A DNA stretch of 64,000 nucleotides from Alistipes sp. (GTDB lineage Bacteria > Bacteroidota > Bacteroidia > Bacteroidales > Rikenellaceae). The first letter of the stretch is position 1, and each line of letters opens with the position of its first letter. Positions 33,525-43,504 of this stretch are shown here, one piece after another. Under the pieces are notes generated by a model. It was given only the letters and a program-made list of their open reading frames with translations. It had not been told where the DNA came from and made no database searches. The position numbers and the translations under genes are program-made. The DNA lies in NCBI GenBank assembly GCA_017630455.1, contig JAGBVG010000053.1, forward strand, positions 1 through 64,000, in the 5' to 3' direction.

Positions 33525-35465
33525 CTACTCCAACTCCTGCTCCAATTCCTCGATCTCCTGCAACCACGCACGCACCTGAGCATCCGAAGGCATATGCAAG
33601 TCACCGCGTGGCGAGAGACCCACAGCACCAACCTTAGGGCCATCAGGCATTGCTGAACGCTTGAACTGCTGCGAGAAGAAGCGGCGGAAGAAGACCTTTA
33701 ACCACTTGAGAATATCGGCCTTAGAGTATACATCCTCAAAGGCTATATACGCCAACATAGCGATCTTCGATGGAGCATAGCGACGACGCAACGCACAGTA
33801 GAGGAAGAAGTCGTGGAGTTCGTATGGACCTACCACATCCTCGGTCTTCTGAGCAATCTCGCCACTCTCAGATGGAGGCAACAGCTCTGGGCTTACCGGC
33901 GTAGCCACAACATCCAACAACGCCTCGCGCAATACGCCCTCAGCACGGTTATTGGCATACCACTCAACCATATACTTCACGAGCGTCTTTGGCACTGAAG
34001 AGTTGATACCATACATCGACATCTGGTCGCCGTTATATGTAGCCCAGCCGAGAGCCAACTCACTCATATCGCCAGTGCCGATAACAATACCGCCACACAT
34101 ATTTGCCACATCCATCAAGATCTGAGTACGCTCGCGAGCCTGAGAGTTCTCATATGCTACCGAGCACTGCGACTTGTCGAGACCGATATCCTTGAAGTGC
34201 TGCTCGCAGGCATCCTTGATAGATATCTCGCGAAGCGTGCAACCCAACTCCTTGATCATAGTGAGAGCGTTCTGATATGTACGGTCTGTAGTTCCGAAGC
34301 CCGGCATTGTCACAGCTACAATATTCTTACGGTCGAGGCCCAACAAGTCGTAGGTGTCGCATACGGCCAAGAGCGCGAGCGTAGAGTCCAAGCCGCCCGA
34401 GATACCCATAACCACAGTGTCGCACGACGTATGCTCGAGACGCTGTGCGAGACCTGCGCTCTGGATGGCAAATACCTCCTTGCAGTGTGCAGCGCGTGCC
34501 TCCTCGTTCTCAGGAACGAAGTAGATAGGCTCGATGTGACGGCGCAAATCACCCTGGTGGCAAATCTCGTCGACGTCAATCTCCACAACACGCATCTCTG
34601 GAGCCTCAGGATAGTAGAACGTATTACGTGCAGCACGGCGTGTGGAGATATACTCCACATCGATATCGGAGATTACCATACGGTCGTTGCGCACGAAACG
34701 CTCGCTCACGCCCAACACCCTACCAAGCTCGGCAACAACGGCATTACCCGCAAAGACAAGGTCGCTCGACGACTCACCGTGACCCGATGAGGCGTAGACA
34801 TACGCCGCCATAGTGCGTGATGACTGCTCGGCGATGAGCGAGATGAGGTAGTCGTGCTTGCGAACACTCTCAGGTGATGCCGAGAGGTTGAAGAGCAACT
34901 TTGCACCCTGCACCGCCTGCATAGATGATGGTGGCACAGGAACCCACATATCCTCGCAAATCTCCACGCCAAACTCCACACCGTGGATGTCGAACATAAG
35001 GTCGCTACCGAAGGCACACTCCTGACCTGCAAAGCGGATCATACGATCCTTGATAGAGTATCCCGACACCCACCAGCGAAGCTCCGAAAACTCACCATAG
35101 TTAGGGATGTAGCTCTTAGGCACGATACCCCACAGCTGTCCCTGGCCGAAGATGGCAGCGCAGTTGTAGAGACGGTCGGCATAGACCACTGGAAGACCCA
35201 CGATACCGATTGTAGGGATGTCGGCAGTCTGCTCCATAAGCCACGCTAGAGCCTTCTCCGAGTCGCTGAGAAGCTTCTTCTGCAACACCATATCGCCACA
35301 GGTGTAACCTACGAGCGACAACTCAGGCATAACAACAATCTCGACGCCCTCGTTAAAGGCATCCTCCATAATCTTGAGAGCACCCTCAGCATTGCTGTGA
35401 GCATCGGCGATATGCACACGTGGCACCGCCGCCGCAACTCTCATATATCCATATTGGTTGTTCAT
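33525..35465 (-). CDS. nadE: Glutamine-dependent NAD+ synthetase
   Basis: The 646-residue two-domain enzyme has an N-terminal nitrilase-fold glutaminase (residues 1 to about 270). Its triad appears as VMPELSLVGYT (Glu), the Lys of the WGIVPKSYIPNYGEF loop and GVEICEDMWVP (Cys). The C-terminal PP-loop synthetase domain has VMGISGGLDSTLALL near residue 355. It converts nicotinic acid adenine dinucleotide to NAD with glutamine as nitrogen donor. It is followed by the DUF4923 gene at 13 nt and preceded by a structured repeat that also touches the pepT stop. Confidence 0.97.
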   Translation of the reverse strand: MNNQYGYMRVAAAVPRVHIADAHSNAEGALKIMEDAFNEGVEIVVMPELSLVGYTCGDMVLQKKLLSDSEKALAWLMEQTADIPTIGIVGLPVVYADRLYNCAAIFGQGQLWGIVPKSYIPNYGEFSELRWWVSGYSIKDRMIRFAGQECAFGSDLMFDIHGVEFGVEICEDMWVPVPPSSMQAVQGAKLLFNLSASPESVRKHDYLISLIAEQSSRTMAAYVYASSGHGESSSDLVFAGNAVVAELGRVLGVSERFVRNDRMVISDIDVEYISTRRAARNTFYYPEAPEMRVVEIDVDEICHQGDLRRHIEPIYFVPENEEARAAHCKEVFAIQSAGLAQRLEHTSCDTVVMGISGGLDSTLALLAVCDTYDLLGLDRKNIVAVTMPGFGTTDRTYQNALTMIKELGCTLREISIKDACEQHFKDIGLDKSQCSVAYENSQARERTQILMDVANMCGGIVIGTGDMSELALGWATYNGDQMSMYGINSSVPKTLVKYMVEWYANNRAEGVLREALLDVVATPVSPELLPPSESGEIAQKTEDVVGPYELHDFFLYCALRRRYAPSKIAMLAYIAFEDVYSKADILKWLKVFFRRFFSQQFKRSAMPDGPKVGAVGLSPRGDLHMPSDAQVRAWLQEIEELEQELE

Positions 35466-35483
35466 AATAGTTAAGTCTATATG

Positions 35484-35597
35484 GTTTGTGATAAGTGTTA
35501 TGGTTAGAGATGGAGAGTTTTCCCCTCTCCCACCCAGAGCGAAGCGGCTTTACCCAGCCTTACTCTTTCGCAGATGCCCCCTTATCACAACAAAATT
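35484..35597 (-). repeat. Structured intergenic repeat, divergent copy F (pepT-nadE gap)
   Basis: This is a shortened member of the repeat family also seen at 36866, 59933, 60532 and 60660. TTGTGATAAG occurs at both ends in inverted orientation (plus strand TTTGTGATAAG at 35485, and CTTATCACAACAAAATT at 35581). The right end keeps GCAGATGCCCCCTTATCACAACAAAATT. The central stem differs (GAGAGTTTTCCCCTCTC is itself a hairpin). The last two bases are part of the pepT stop codon. Confidence 0.6.
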
Positions 35598-36813
35598 ACT
35601 CTGCCCAGATGCGTGCAAGGTTAATGATAGTGTTCATCGCTTTCTGCATCGTTGTGAGCGACGCATACTCATAACGGCCGTGGAAGTTCATACCTCCGGT
35701 GAAGAGGTTTGGACAAGGGAGACCCATAAATGAGAGACGTGAGCCGTCGGTACCACCACGGATAGGCTTAACAAGAGGCTTAACACCAGCCTCAATCATA
35801 GCCTTCTTAGCCTTCTCGATAACCTGTGGGTGTGGCTCAACCATCTTACGCATATTGTAGTACTGGTCGCGCATAGAGAGTGTCAACACCTTCTCGCCAT
35901 ACTTACGCTGGAGGAAGTTGACAACATCCCACATAAGCTGCTTCTTCTGCTCAAACTTCTCAGAGTCGTGGTCGCGGATGATGTAGCTAATCTCAGCCTC
36001 CTCAACAGAGCCCTTGATGCCTACACAGTGGAAGAAACCCTCGTAGTGCTCGGTGAACTGAGGACGCTGGTCTGCAGGGAGCAGTGCATTAAGCTCACAA
36101 GCGATGTCGATGGCGTTAATCATCTTATTCTTAGCCATACCTGGGTGTACGTTACGACCTGCGATGTTGATCTTTGCACCTGCGGCGTTGAAGTTCTCAT
36201 ACTCCAACTCACCCTCCATACCACCATCCATAGTATATGCGAAGTCGGCAGCGAACTTCTTAACATCGAAGTAGTCTACGCCACGACCAATCTCCTCGTC
36301 GGGTGTGAAGCCCACGCGGATCTTGCCGTGCTTAACCTCTGGGTGCGCCACAAGCCACTCCATAGCTGTTACAATCTCCGCAACGCCAGCCTTGTCATCA
36401 GCGCCGAGAAGCGTTGTGCCGTCGGTGTGAATGAGGGTGTGACCCTTGAAGAATGACAACTCTGGGAACTCCTCAACACGCATCCATACGTCGTTACCAA
36501 GCATAATATCGCGACCGTCGTAGTTCTCCAAGACGTGAGGCTTTACATTCGCGCCACTCATATCTGGAGCGGTGTCGACGTGCGAGATAAAGCCGATAAC
36601 AGGGGCATTCTCCATACCCTTAGATGCTGGGAGCGTAGCCATAACATAGCCATACTCATCCATCGTAACCTCCGTAAGGCCGATAGTCTCGAGTTCCTCC
36701 TTCAGGTGGCGAAGCAACACCTTCTGCTTCTCGGTAGAGGGGAACGTTGTGCTTGACTCATCAGCCTGAGTATCAAACGATACGTATTTCAAAAATCTCT
36801 CTTTCAAGTCCAT
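35596..36813 (-). CDS. pepT: Peptidase T (tripeptide aminopeptidase)
   Basis: The 405-residue M20B metallopeptidase shows FISHVDTAPDMSG (zinc His and the catalytic Asp), TLLGADDKAGVAEI (bridging Asp), PDEEIGRG (catalytic Glu and next ligand) and a closing GGTDGSRLSFMGLPCPNLFTGG. It removes the N-terminal residue of tripeptides in the cytoplasm. Its upstream neighbour is an OPT oligopeptide transporter on the same strand, so import and digestion of peptides may be linked. It is bounded by repeat copies on both sides, copy C before its start and copy F at its stop. Confidence 0.97.
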   Translation of the reverse strand: MDLKERFLKYVSFDTQADESSTTFPSTEKQKVLLRHLKEELETIGLTEVTMDEYGYVMATLPASKGMENAPVIGFISHVDTAPDMSGANVKPHVLENYDGRDIMLGNDVWMRVEEFPELSFFKGHTLIHTDGTTLLGADDKAGVAEIVTAMEWLVAHPEVKHGKIRVGFTPDEEIGRGVDYFDVKKFAADFAYTMDGGMEGELEYENFNAAGAKINIAGRNVHPGMAKNKMINAIDIACELNALLPADQRPQFTEHYEGFFHCVGIKGSVEEAEISYIIRDHDSEKFEQKKQLMWDVVNFLQRKYGEKVLTLSMRDQYYNMRKMVEPHPQVIEKAKKAMIEAGVKPLVKPIRGGTDGSRLSFMGLPCPNLFTGGMNFHGRYEYASLTTMQKAMNTIINLARIWAE

Positions 36814-36865
36814 ATTTTATAGTATTTTTAGTTTTTTATTTTTTACGTTTATTAGCAGTTAGACA

Positions 36866-36992
36866 GTTTGTTGTCAGAAGGGGTTAGATACAACGCTCGG
36901 CGAATTTCGAAGCGATGGGCTGTACATTGGCGTACTGCCCATTGCTAAGAATATTCGTTAGCGGCAGTAGATGACCCCTTATCACAACAAAC
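36866..36992 (-). repeat. Structured intergenic repeat, copy C (OPT transporter-pepT gap)
   Basis: A 127-bp copy. Ends are GTTTGTTGT at 36866 and ACAACAAAC at 36992, with a second stem AAGGGGT / ACCCCTT after an internal loop. The core GTTAGATACAACGCTCGGCG and the hairpin CGATGGGCTGTAC / GTACTGCCCATTG are shared with copies A and B. The right end lies 4 nt from the stop codon of the minus-strand OPT gene. Confidence 0.85.
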
Positions 36993-36996
36993 TCAT

Positions 36997-38982
36997 TTAC
37001 TCTTCAATCTTTGCACGTCTCGAGTGCCAGATAAAGTAAGCAATGATCGCTGCATACATAGCAATACCGAGGTAGATAGCACCCATAGAGCCTGCCCAGT
37101 CGGTAAGGACCCAATCGACACCCGCAAACGCAAGGATAGCACTCACAACACCCATCAGCGCACCACCGGCGATGAAGCCCGACGCGATAAGTGTACCACG
37201 GCTATTGTTAGCCTTAGCCTTCTCAGGTGTAGCGTTACGGTTTACTGCCCACGCTACAAGACCACCCACCACCAATGGAGCGTTCAACTCCATAGGGATG
37301 AACATACCGAGTGCGAATGGCAATGCTGGCACCTTCGCAAAGGTAAGGATAAGGGCGATAAGCGCACCAAGACCATACAACGCCCAAGGAGTTGCACCAC
37401 CTGTCATAAGAGGCTTGATAACCGCAGCCATAGCATTTGCCTGTGGTGCTACAAGAGCATTCTCACCCACGAAACCATAGGTATCGTTCATAATGATCAT
37501 AACACCCGCAACGGTAGCTGCCGAAACCGCAGTACCTACGAACTTCCAAGTCTGCTGCTTCTTTGGTGTTGTACCGAGCCAGTAACCCACCTTAAGGTCG
37601 GTGATAAAGCCTCCAGCCATTGAGAGCGCGGTACATACCACACCACCAATTACCAACGCTGCAATCATACCACTTGTACCCTCCAAGCCAATTGACACCA
37701 AAACCAAAGATGAGAGGATAAGTGTCATAAGCGTCATACCCGATACAGGGTTCGAGCCTACGATAGCGATTGCATTAGCAGCAACGGTAGTAAACAAGAA
37801 GGCGATAACGAATACGATAAGCAACGCAATGATAGTCTGGAACCAATTGTGCAACACACCAAACTGGAAGAAGAAGAGTGTTGTAACAAGCACTGCGATG
37901 ATAACTGTCATAATAACCTTCATCGAGATATCGCGCTGTGTACGTGGCTCCTCGACTGCCACCTTCTTACCACCAAGCTCATTCTTTGCCAACGAGAGTG
38001 CCGACTTGATGATACCCGCCTGACGGATGATACCAATAAGACCAGCCATTGCGATACCGCCAATACCGAGTGGACGACCAATCTCGCGGAAGATACCCTC
38101 TGGAGTTGCCAACGCATCGTAGTTGATACCCATAGCAGCGAGTGTATCAGGGAGTGTCGCAGCATCGAACGCTCCGAGGATAGGCGTAACCAAAGGAATA
38201 ACTACAAACCACACAAGAGCCGAGCCGCCGGCGATGATAAGTGCATACTTCAAACCGATGATATAACCGAGACCAAGTACCGCAGCCGAGGTATTGAGAC
38301 CGAATGTCAACTTAGCGTTTGCCGCCAAAGCCTTACCCCAGCCCCACATCTGTGTTGAGAGTGACGACACCCACGCACCAAATGTAGATACGATAAAGTC
38401 GTAGAGACCACCGATAAGACCTGCAGCCACCAAAATCTTAGCCTGCGAGCCACCCTTCTCACCCGACACGAGCACCTCGGTGGTTGCTGTAGCCTCAGGG
38501 AAAGGATACTTGCCGTGCATCTCCTTTACGAAGTACTTGCGGAATGGAATGAGCAACACGATACCGAGGATACCGCCAAGTAGCGACGATAGGAACACCT
38601 GGTAGAACTGTGCGTCGAGACCAAGAATGTAGAGCGCTGGGAGCGTGAAGATAGCACCCGCCACGATAACACCCGACGATGCGCCAATAGACTGAATGAT
38701 AACATTCTGGCCGAGCATATTCTTCTTGCCACGCATCTGGCCAAGACCTACTGCGATAATAGCGATAGGAATAGCAGCCTCGAATACCTGACCTACCTTA
38801 AGTCCGAGGTAAGCCGCAGCAGCCGAGAAGAGAACGGCCATAAGAATACCAATAGACACCGAATAAGGAGTAACCTCCGTAGGAGTCTGCTCTGCACCCA
38901 TAACAGGGTTGTACTGTTCGCCCTCACGAAGCTCGCGATATGCGTTATCGGGGAGCGATGTAATCTGTTGTTTTTCCTGCAT
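36997..38982 (-). CDS. OPT family oligopeptide transporter
   Basis: The 661-residue protein has about 14-16 membrane segments and no signal peptide. It starts with a 35-residue soluble tail ending YNPVMGAEQTPTEVTPYSV, then YLGLKVGQVFEAAIPIAI. HGKYPFPEATATTEVL near residue 155 is a marker of the bacterial OPT/YSL group. It should import peptides or metal-peptide chelates by proton symport. It has a consensus promoter and diverges from valS. pepT follows about 180 nt downstream beyond a repeat copy. Confidence 0.93.
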   Translation of the reverse strand: MQEKQQITSLPDNAYRELREGEQYNPVMGAEQTPTEVTPYSVSIGILMAVLFSAAAAYLGLKVGQVFEAAIPIAIIAVGLGQMRGKKNMLGQNVIIQSIGASSGVIVAGAIFTLPALYILGLDAQFYQVFLSSLLGGILGIVLLIPFRKYFVKEMHGKYPFPEATATTEVLVSGEKGGSQAKILVAAGLIGGLYDFIVSTFGAWVSSLSTQMWGWGKALAANAKLTFGLNTSAAVLGLGYIIGLKYALIIAGGSALVWFVVIPLVTPILGAFDAATLPDTLAAMGINYDALATPEGIFREIGRPLGIGGIAMAGLIGIIRQAGIIKSALSLAKNELGGKKVAVEEPRTQRDISMKVIMTVIIAVLVTTLFFFQFGVLHNWFQTIIALLIVFVIAFLFTTVAANAIAIVGSNPVSGMTLMTLILSSLVLVSIGLEGTSGMIAALVIGGVVCTALSMAGGFITDLKVGYWLGTTPKKQQTWKFVGTAVSAATVAGVMIIMNDTYGFVGENALVAPQANAMAAVIKPLMTGGATPWALYGLGALIALILTFAKVPALPFALGMFIPMELNAPLVVGGLVAWAVNRNATPEKAKANNSRGTLIASGFIAGGALMGVVSAILAFAGVDWVLTDWAGSMGAIYLGIAMYAAIIAYFIWHSRRAKIEE

Positions 38983-39020
38983 AATATTATAGTTTTTAGT
39001 TGTTCGCGCGTATAATCAAA

Positions 39021-39051
39021 CAAAGATAAGTAAAATAATTTAGATTACAAA
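39021..39051 (-). promoter_or_regulatory. Promoter of the OPT transporter gene
   Basis: On the minus strand TTTTG, 19 nt, TATCTTTG, a consensus match with a leader of about 32 nt. Confidence 0.75.
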
Positions 39052-39088
39052 ATTTGAATATAAATGAAGATTTTTTATCTCTTTGCTA

Positions 39089-39119
39089 TTTGTTTTTTTG
39101 TCATTTTTTACTATCTTTG
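39089..39119 (+). promoter_or_regulatory. Promoter of the valS operon
   Basis: TTTG, exactly 19 nt, TATCTTTG: a perfect match to the Bacteroidota consensus. The leader is about 57 nt. Confidence 0.8.
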
Positions 39120-39181
39120 TCCGAATATATACCCAAACAGAGACAACAGAGATTTGACTATAAACTAAAAAACTATATATT

Positions 39182-41806
39182 ATGCAGTTAGCAGACAAAT
39201 ATTCACCAGAACAGATCGAACAAAAGTGGTACGACTTCTGGATCAAAGAGAACCTTTTTCACTCGGAACCTGATGCTCGCGAGCCTTATACAATAGTAAT
39301 CCCACCACCAAACGTAACGGGTATGTTGCATATGGGTCATATGCTCAACAACACGTTGCAGGATGTGCTTATCCGCCGCGCACGTATGCAGGGTAAGAAC
39401 GCTTGCTGGGTACCTGGTACCGACCACGCATCTATCGCTACCGAGGCGAAGGTTGTGGCTAAGCTCAAGGCCGAGGGTATCGACAAGTCGTCACTCACAC
39501 GCGAGGAATTCTTAGCACACGCTTGGGAGTGGAAGGAGAAGCACGGCGGCATCATCCTCCAGCAGTTGCGCAAGCTCGGTGCTTCGTGTGACTGGGAGCG
39601 CACCTGCTTCACAATGGATAAGGAGCGTTCTGAGAGTGTGCTTAAGGTCTTCGTAGACCTCTATAACAAGGGTCGCATCTACCGTGGCGTGCGTATGGTA
39701 AACTGGGATCCATCGGCACAGACAGCTCTCTCGGACGAGGAGGTAATCTACAAGGAGTCTAACGGTAAGTTGTACTACTTGCGCTATAAGATCGAGGGCT
39801 CGGAGGAGTATATCGTGGTGGCTACCACACGTCCTGAGACCATCCTCGGCGATACTGCTCTCTGCGTCAACCCTAACGACGAGCGTTATCAGCATCTTCC
39901 AGCAGATGCACGCGTTATCGTACCATTGGTAGGCCGCTCTATTCCTATCATCCGCGACGAGTATGTAGACTTGGAGTTTGGTACAGGTGCGTTGAAGGTA
40001 ACCCCTGCGCACGATGTCAACGACTATATGCTCGGCGAGAAGTATGGCTTGGAGAGCATCGACATCTTCAACGACAACGGCACTATCAACGACAAGGTTG
40101 GCTTGTACGTAGGTATGGAGCGCTTTGAGTGCCGCCGCGTTATCGAGGGCGACCTCACCGAGGCAGGCCTTATGGAGAAGGTAGAGCCATACACCAACAA
40201 CGTAGGTTATTCGGAGCGTACCGGCGTGGCTATCGAGCCTAAGCTCTCTATGCAGTGGTTCTTGTCGATGGAGGAGTTGGCAAAGCCTGCTACGAAGGCT
40301 GTGTTGGAGGATGTCATCAAGTTTGTACCTACAAAGTATAAGAATACATATCGTCACTGGATGGAGAACATCAAGGATTGGTGTATCTCACGTCAGTTGT
40401 GGTGGGGTCACCGCATCCCAGCCTACTACCTCCCTAAGGGTGGCTATGTAGTTGCAGAGACAGCTGAGGAGGCATTGCGCCTTGCACAGCAGAAGGATGC
40501 GTCGCTCACTATGGCCGACTTGCGTCAGGACGAGGATGTTCTCGACACTTGGTTCTCATCGTGGTTGTGGCCTATCTCTGTATTCGATGGCATCAACAAC
40601 CCTGACAATGAGGAGATTAAGTACTACTACCCTACCAACGACCTCGTTACAGGTCCAGATATCATCTTCTTCTGGATTGCACGTATGATTATGGCGGGTT
40701 ATGAGTGGCGCAATGAAAAGCCATTCTCGAACGTATACTTCACAGGTATTGTGCGCGACAAGCTCGGCCGCAAGATGTCGAAGCAGCTCGGCAACTCACC
40801 AGATCCACTTGACCTCATTGCTAAGTATGGCGCGGATGGTATGCGTATTGCGATGCTTATGTCGGCATCGGCAGGTAACGACGTGATGTTCGACGAGGCG
40901 TTGTGTGAGCAGGGTCGTAACTTCTGCAACAAGATTTGGAACGCCTACCGCCTTGTGAATATGTGGGAGGTAGACGAGAATCTCGAGCAGCCAGCATCGG
41001 CACGCCAGGCTATAGAGTGGTTCGACGAGATTATGGCCGAGAGCATCGAGCGCCTCAACCACAATATGGCACAGTATCGTATCTCTGAGGCATTCACAGA
41101 GTTGTATCGTCTCTTCTGGGATGACTTCAGCGGATGGTACTTGGAGATGGTCAAACCAGCATATCAGTCTCCTATCGACATTGCAACACTCTCACGCACA
41201 AAGCACTACTTCGATATGCTTATGCGTCTATTGCATCCATTTATGCCATTCGTAACCGAGGAGATTTGGCAGGACTTGAAGCCTGAGGGCGAGGTATGCT
41301 CTATCGCTATCGCACGTATGCCAGAGGTGGAGAAGCAGGCCGATAAGAAGATCCTCGCTCGCTTTGCGTTGGCCGAGGAGGTTATCACCGCACTTCGCAA
41401 CGTTCGCCGCGAGAAGAACATCGCACAGAAGGAGGCTCTCACGCTCAACTACATCGCTGATGAGAACTATCCAGCGGAGTACGAGGATGTTATCGTGAAG
41501 ATGGGTAACCTCAAGGCTATCAACACCGTAACCGAGAAGGATGCTACAGCTGCAGCGTTCATCGTCAAGACCACGCAGTACTTCGTGCCTATGGAGGGCA
41601 AGATCGACGTGGAGGCGGAGCTTAAGAAGCTCAACGACGACCTCGCATACTACGAGGGATTCCTTGCATCGGTTATGAAGAAGCTCTCGAACGAGCGTTT
41701 CGTATCGTCAGCACCTGAGAAGGTTGTGGCTAACGAGCGTGCAAAGCAGAGCGATGCCGAGGCAAAGATCGCAGCGCTCAAGGAGCAGATTGCAGCCCTC
41801 TCATAA
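39182..41806 (+). CDS. valS: Valine--tRNA ligase
   Basis: The 874-residue class I synthetase has the HIGH-type motif [16 protein letters not shown] (residues about 40-55) and KMSKQLGN (near 535). The editing domain sits between, and a C-terminal coiled coil (about 805-874, [22 protein letters not shown]) is the ValRS tRNA arm. It charges tRNA-Val and edits Thr. The stop overlaps the rnhA start (TAATG). Length and order are standard. Confidence 0.99.
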   Translation: MQLADKYSPEQIEQKWYDFWIKENLFHSEPDAREPYTIVIPPPNVTGMLHMGHMLNNTLQDVLIRRARMQGKNACWVPGTDHASIATEAKVVAKLKAEGIDKSSLTREEFLAHAWEWKEKHGGIILQQLRKLGASCDWERTCFTMDKERSESVLKVFVDLYNKGRIYRGVRMVNWDPSAQTALSDEEVIYKESNGKLYYLRYKIEGSEEYIVVATTRPETILGDTALCVNPNDERYQHLPADARVIVPLVGRSIPIIRDEYVDLEFGTGALKVTPAHDVNDYMLGEKYGLESIDIFNDNGTINDKVGLYVGMERFECRRVIEGDLTEAGLMEKVEPYTNNVGYSERTGVAIEPKLSMQWFLSMEELAKPATKAVLEDVIKFVPTKYKNTYRHWMENIKDWCISRQLWWGHRIPAYYLPKGGYVVAETAEEALRLAQQKDASLTMADLRQDEDVLDTWFSSWLWPISVFDGINNPDNEEIKYYYPTNDLVTGPDIIFFWIARMIMAGYEWRNEKPFSNVYFTGIVRDKLGRKMSKQLGNSPDPLDLIAKYGADGMRIAMLMSASAGNDVMFDEALCEQGRNFCNKIWNAYRLVNMWEVDENLEQPASARQAIEWFDEIMAESIERLNHNMAQYRISEAFTELYRLFWDDFSGWYLEMVKPAYQSPIDIATLSRTKHYFDMLMRLLHPFMPFVTEEIWQDLKPEGEVCSIAIARMPEVEKQADKKILARFALAEEVITALRNVRREKNIAQKEALTLNYIADENYPAEYEDVIVKMGNLKAINTVTEKDATAAAFIVKTTQYFVPMEGKIDVEAELKKLNDDLAYYEGFLASVMKKLSNERFVSSAPEKVVANERAKQSDAEAKIAALKEQIAALS

Positions 41807-42258
41807 TGGCAGATATTACGATATATACTGATGGCTCATCACGCGGTAATCCAGGGCCAGGAGGTTATGGCGTAGTCCTAATCTCGGGGCCTCACCGCAA
41901 GGAGCTTTCGGCGGGCTACCGCCTCACGACCAACAACCGTATGGAGCTTATGGCCGTGTGCGTGGCACTCGAAGCCCTGAAGTTTGACGGCTCGAACGTC
42001 ACACTCTTCTCCGACTCGAAGTACATTATCGAGGCGGTGAACCAGAAGTGGGTATTTGGCTGGGAGCGTAAGGGGTTTGCGGGGAAAAAAAACCCCGACC
42101 TCTGGATGCGCTTCTTGAGAGTCTATCGCCGACACAACGTGCGCTTCATCTGGGTTAAGGGACACGCCTCGACGGTGGAGAATAATCGTTGCGACGAGCT
42201 TGCCGTGGCAGCAGCTATGGGAGGCAACCTCCTCGAGGACACAGGTTATGATGAATAG
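41806..42258 (+). CDS. rnhA: Ribonuclease HI
   Basis: The 150-residue product has all four catalytic acids: IYTDGSSRGNPGPGGYG (Asp), TTNNRMELMAV (Glu), LFSDSKYII (Asp) and NNRCDELAV (Asp). It degrades RNA in RNA-DNA hybrids. It is translationally coupled to valS by a one-base overlap and is followed 8 nt later by a flavin reductase gene. Confidence 0.97.
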   Translation: MADITIYTDGSSRGNPGPGGYGVVLISGPHRKELSAGYRLTTNNRMELMAVCVALEALKFDGSNVTLFSDSKYIIEAVNQKWVFGWERKGFAGKKNPDLWMRFLRVYRRHNVRFIWVKGHASTVENNRCDELAVAAAMGGNLLEDTGYDE

Positions 42259-42266
42259 AGAATAGT

Positions 42267-42860
42267 ATGGAGAATTTCAAGAAGCAGTCGTGGAAACCCG
42301 GCACACTGATATATCCGCTGCCAGCGGTATTGGTGTCGTGTGGCGCAACACCCGAGGAGTATAACCTTCTGACCATAGCGTGGACAGGTACTATATGCAC
42401 CGACCCACCTATGTGCTACATCTCGGTGCGCAAGGAGCGTCACTCCTACGACATCATACGCCGCACGGGCGAGTTTGCCATAAACCTCACTACCGAGGCT
42501 ATGGCACGCGCTACGGATTGGTGTGGTGTGCGCTCGGGGCGCAACGAGAATAAGTGGGAGGCCACGGGGCTGACACCTATGACCAACGACCACATCTCTG
42601 CCCCCATCATCGCCGAGTCACCACTCTCGATATGCTGCAAGGTGAGGGAGATTAAGGAGCTTGGTTCGCACGATATGTTCATTGCCGATGTAGTTGGCAT
42701 CGAGGCTGACGAGCGATACATAGACCCCGAGACTGGAAAGTTCTCACTCGACAAGGCTTCGCCTATAGTCTACTCGCACGGCGAGTACTACACCCTCGGC
42801 AACCTGATAGGACATTTCGGATGGTCAGTACGTAAGAAAACAACAAAACGAAAGAGATAA
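42267..42860 (+). CDS. Flavin reductase family (FMN-binding) protein
   Basis: The 197-residue product is a split-barrel flavoprotein of the DIM6/NTAB flavin reductase family. Markers are GTLIYPLPAVLVSCG, LTIAWTGTICTDPPMCYISVRKER and GEFAINLTTEAMARATDWCGV. It would reduce flavin or another acceptor using NAD(P)H. The substrate is unresolved. It continues the valS-rnhA unit and is 1 nt before the next gene. Confidence 0.85.
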   Translation: MENFKKQSWKPGTLIYPLPAVLVSCGATPEEYNLLTIAWTGTICTDPPMCYISVRKERHSYDIIRRTGEFAINLTTEAMARATDWCGVRSGRNENKWEATGLTPMTNDHISAPIIAESPLSICCKVREIKELGSHDMFIADVVGIEADERYIDPETGKFSLDKASPIVYSHGEYYTLGNLIGHFGWSVRKKTTKRKR

Positions 42861-42861
42861 T

Positions 42862-43437
42862 ATGACAGAACGACAGCACGAACTACTCAACAGATATGAG
42901 GAGGCTTTGCGCACAGCACTCATAAAGCACGTGACGGAGAAGGGACTCATCGAGGGTCAACTCCTTGAGGTCGAGGAACTGAACGAGAAGTGGCGCGCCG
43001 CAGCACCATCATATATGGCTGATGCCGTACCTGAGATTGCGAAGTATCCACTGGTGACCATTGCGTGGGCTATGTACGAGGGTATGGGCATCGCAGCATT
43101 ATGGGATAAGGAGTGGAAGAGATACGAGGGTGTGGAGGATATCCACAAGATGCTCACCGAGCCTCGCGGCTTCGACTGTATGGATGAGTATATCACCGAG
43201 ATTCTCATAGGCATTCCTCTCCAGAGCGAGGAGGCTGCGAAATTCGAGGATATGGTACGCAGCTGCGCCGAGAGAGCATTGTCGCTTATCCGCAAGGAGC
43301 AGGTTGAGGCGCAGAGCGTTATGGCATTCCACGTCTTTGCTCGTACCACAAAGGTTATGTTTGCATTGGGCGTTGCGGTGCAGCTTCGCCGAATGGGTTA
43401 CAACTACGTCAAGGTTAATGCCGAGGTAGTAAGTTAA
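42862..43437 (+). CDS. Uncharacterised conserved cytoplasmic protein
   Basis: The 191-residue product is mainly helical, with no signal peptide or membrane segment. It opens MTERQHELLNRYEEALRTAL. Features are YPLVTIAWAMYEGMGIAALWDKEW in the middle and VFARTTKVMFALGVAVQLRRMG near the end. I do not recognise a family with a known role. It is the last gene of the valS operon and ends before a strong terminator. Confidence 0.75.
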   Translation: MTERQHELLNRYEEALRTALIKHVTEKGLIEGQLLEVEELNEKWRAAAPSYMADAVPEIAKYPLVTIAWAMYEGMGIAALWDKEWKRYEGVEDIHKMLTEPRGFDCMDEYITEILIGIPLQSEEAAKFEDMVRSCAERALSLIRKEQVEAQSVMAFHVFARTTKVMFALGVAVQLRRMGYNYVKVNAEVVS

Positions 43438-43474
43438 ATAAGCCGTATAACAAGGTTATTTTCTTGTTGCAATA

Positions 43475-43504
43475 AGGGTGTCCGCAGTCGGGCACCCTGT
43501 TTTT
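43475..43504 (+). terminator. Intrinsic terminator of the valS operon
   Basis: A 10-bp stem (AGGGTGTCCG / CGGGCACCCT, loop CAGT, one T-G pair) is followed by GTTTTT. The T run overlaps the stop codon of the converging aldehyde dehydrogenase. Confidence 0.9.

Noticed and set aside
33512-33643. Upstream extension of the DUF4923-like protein
   Set aside because: It overlaps the nadE 3' end, is Arg/Cys/Trp-rich and would place a clear signal peptide in mid-protein.
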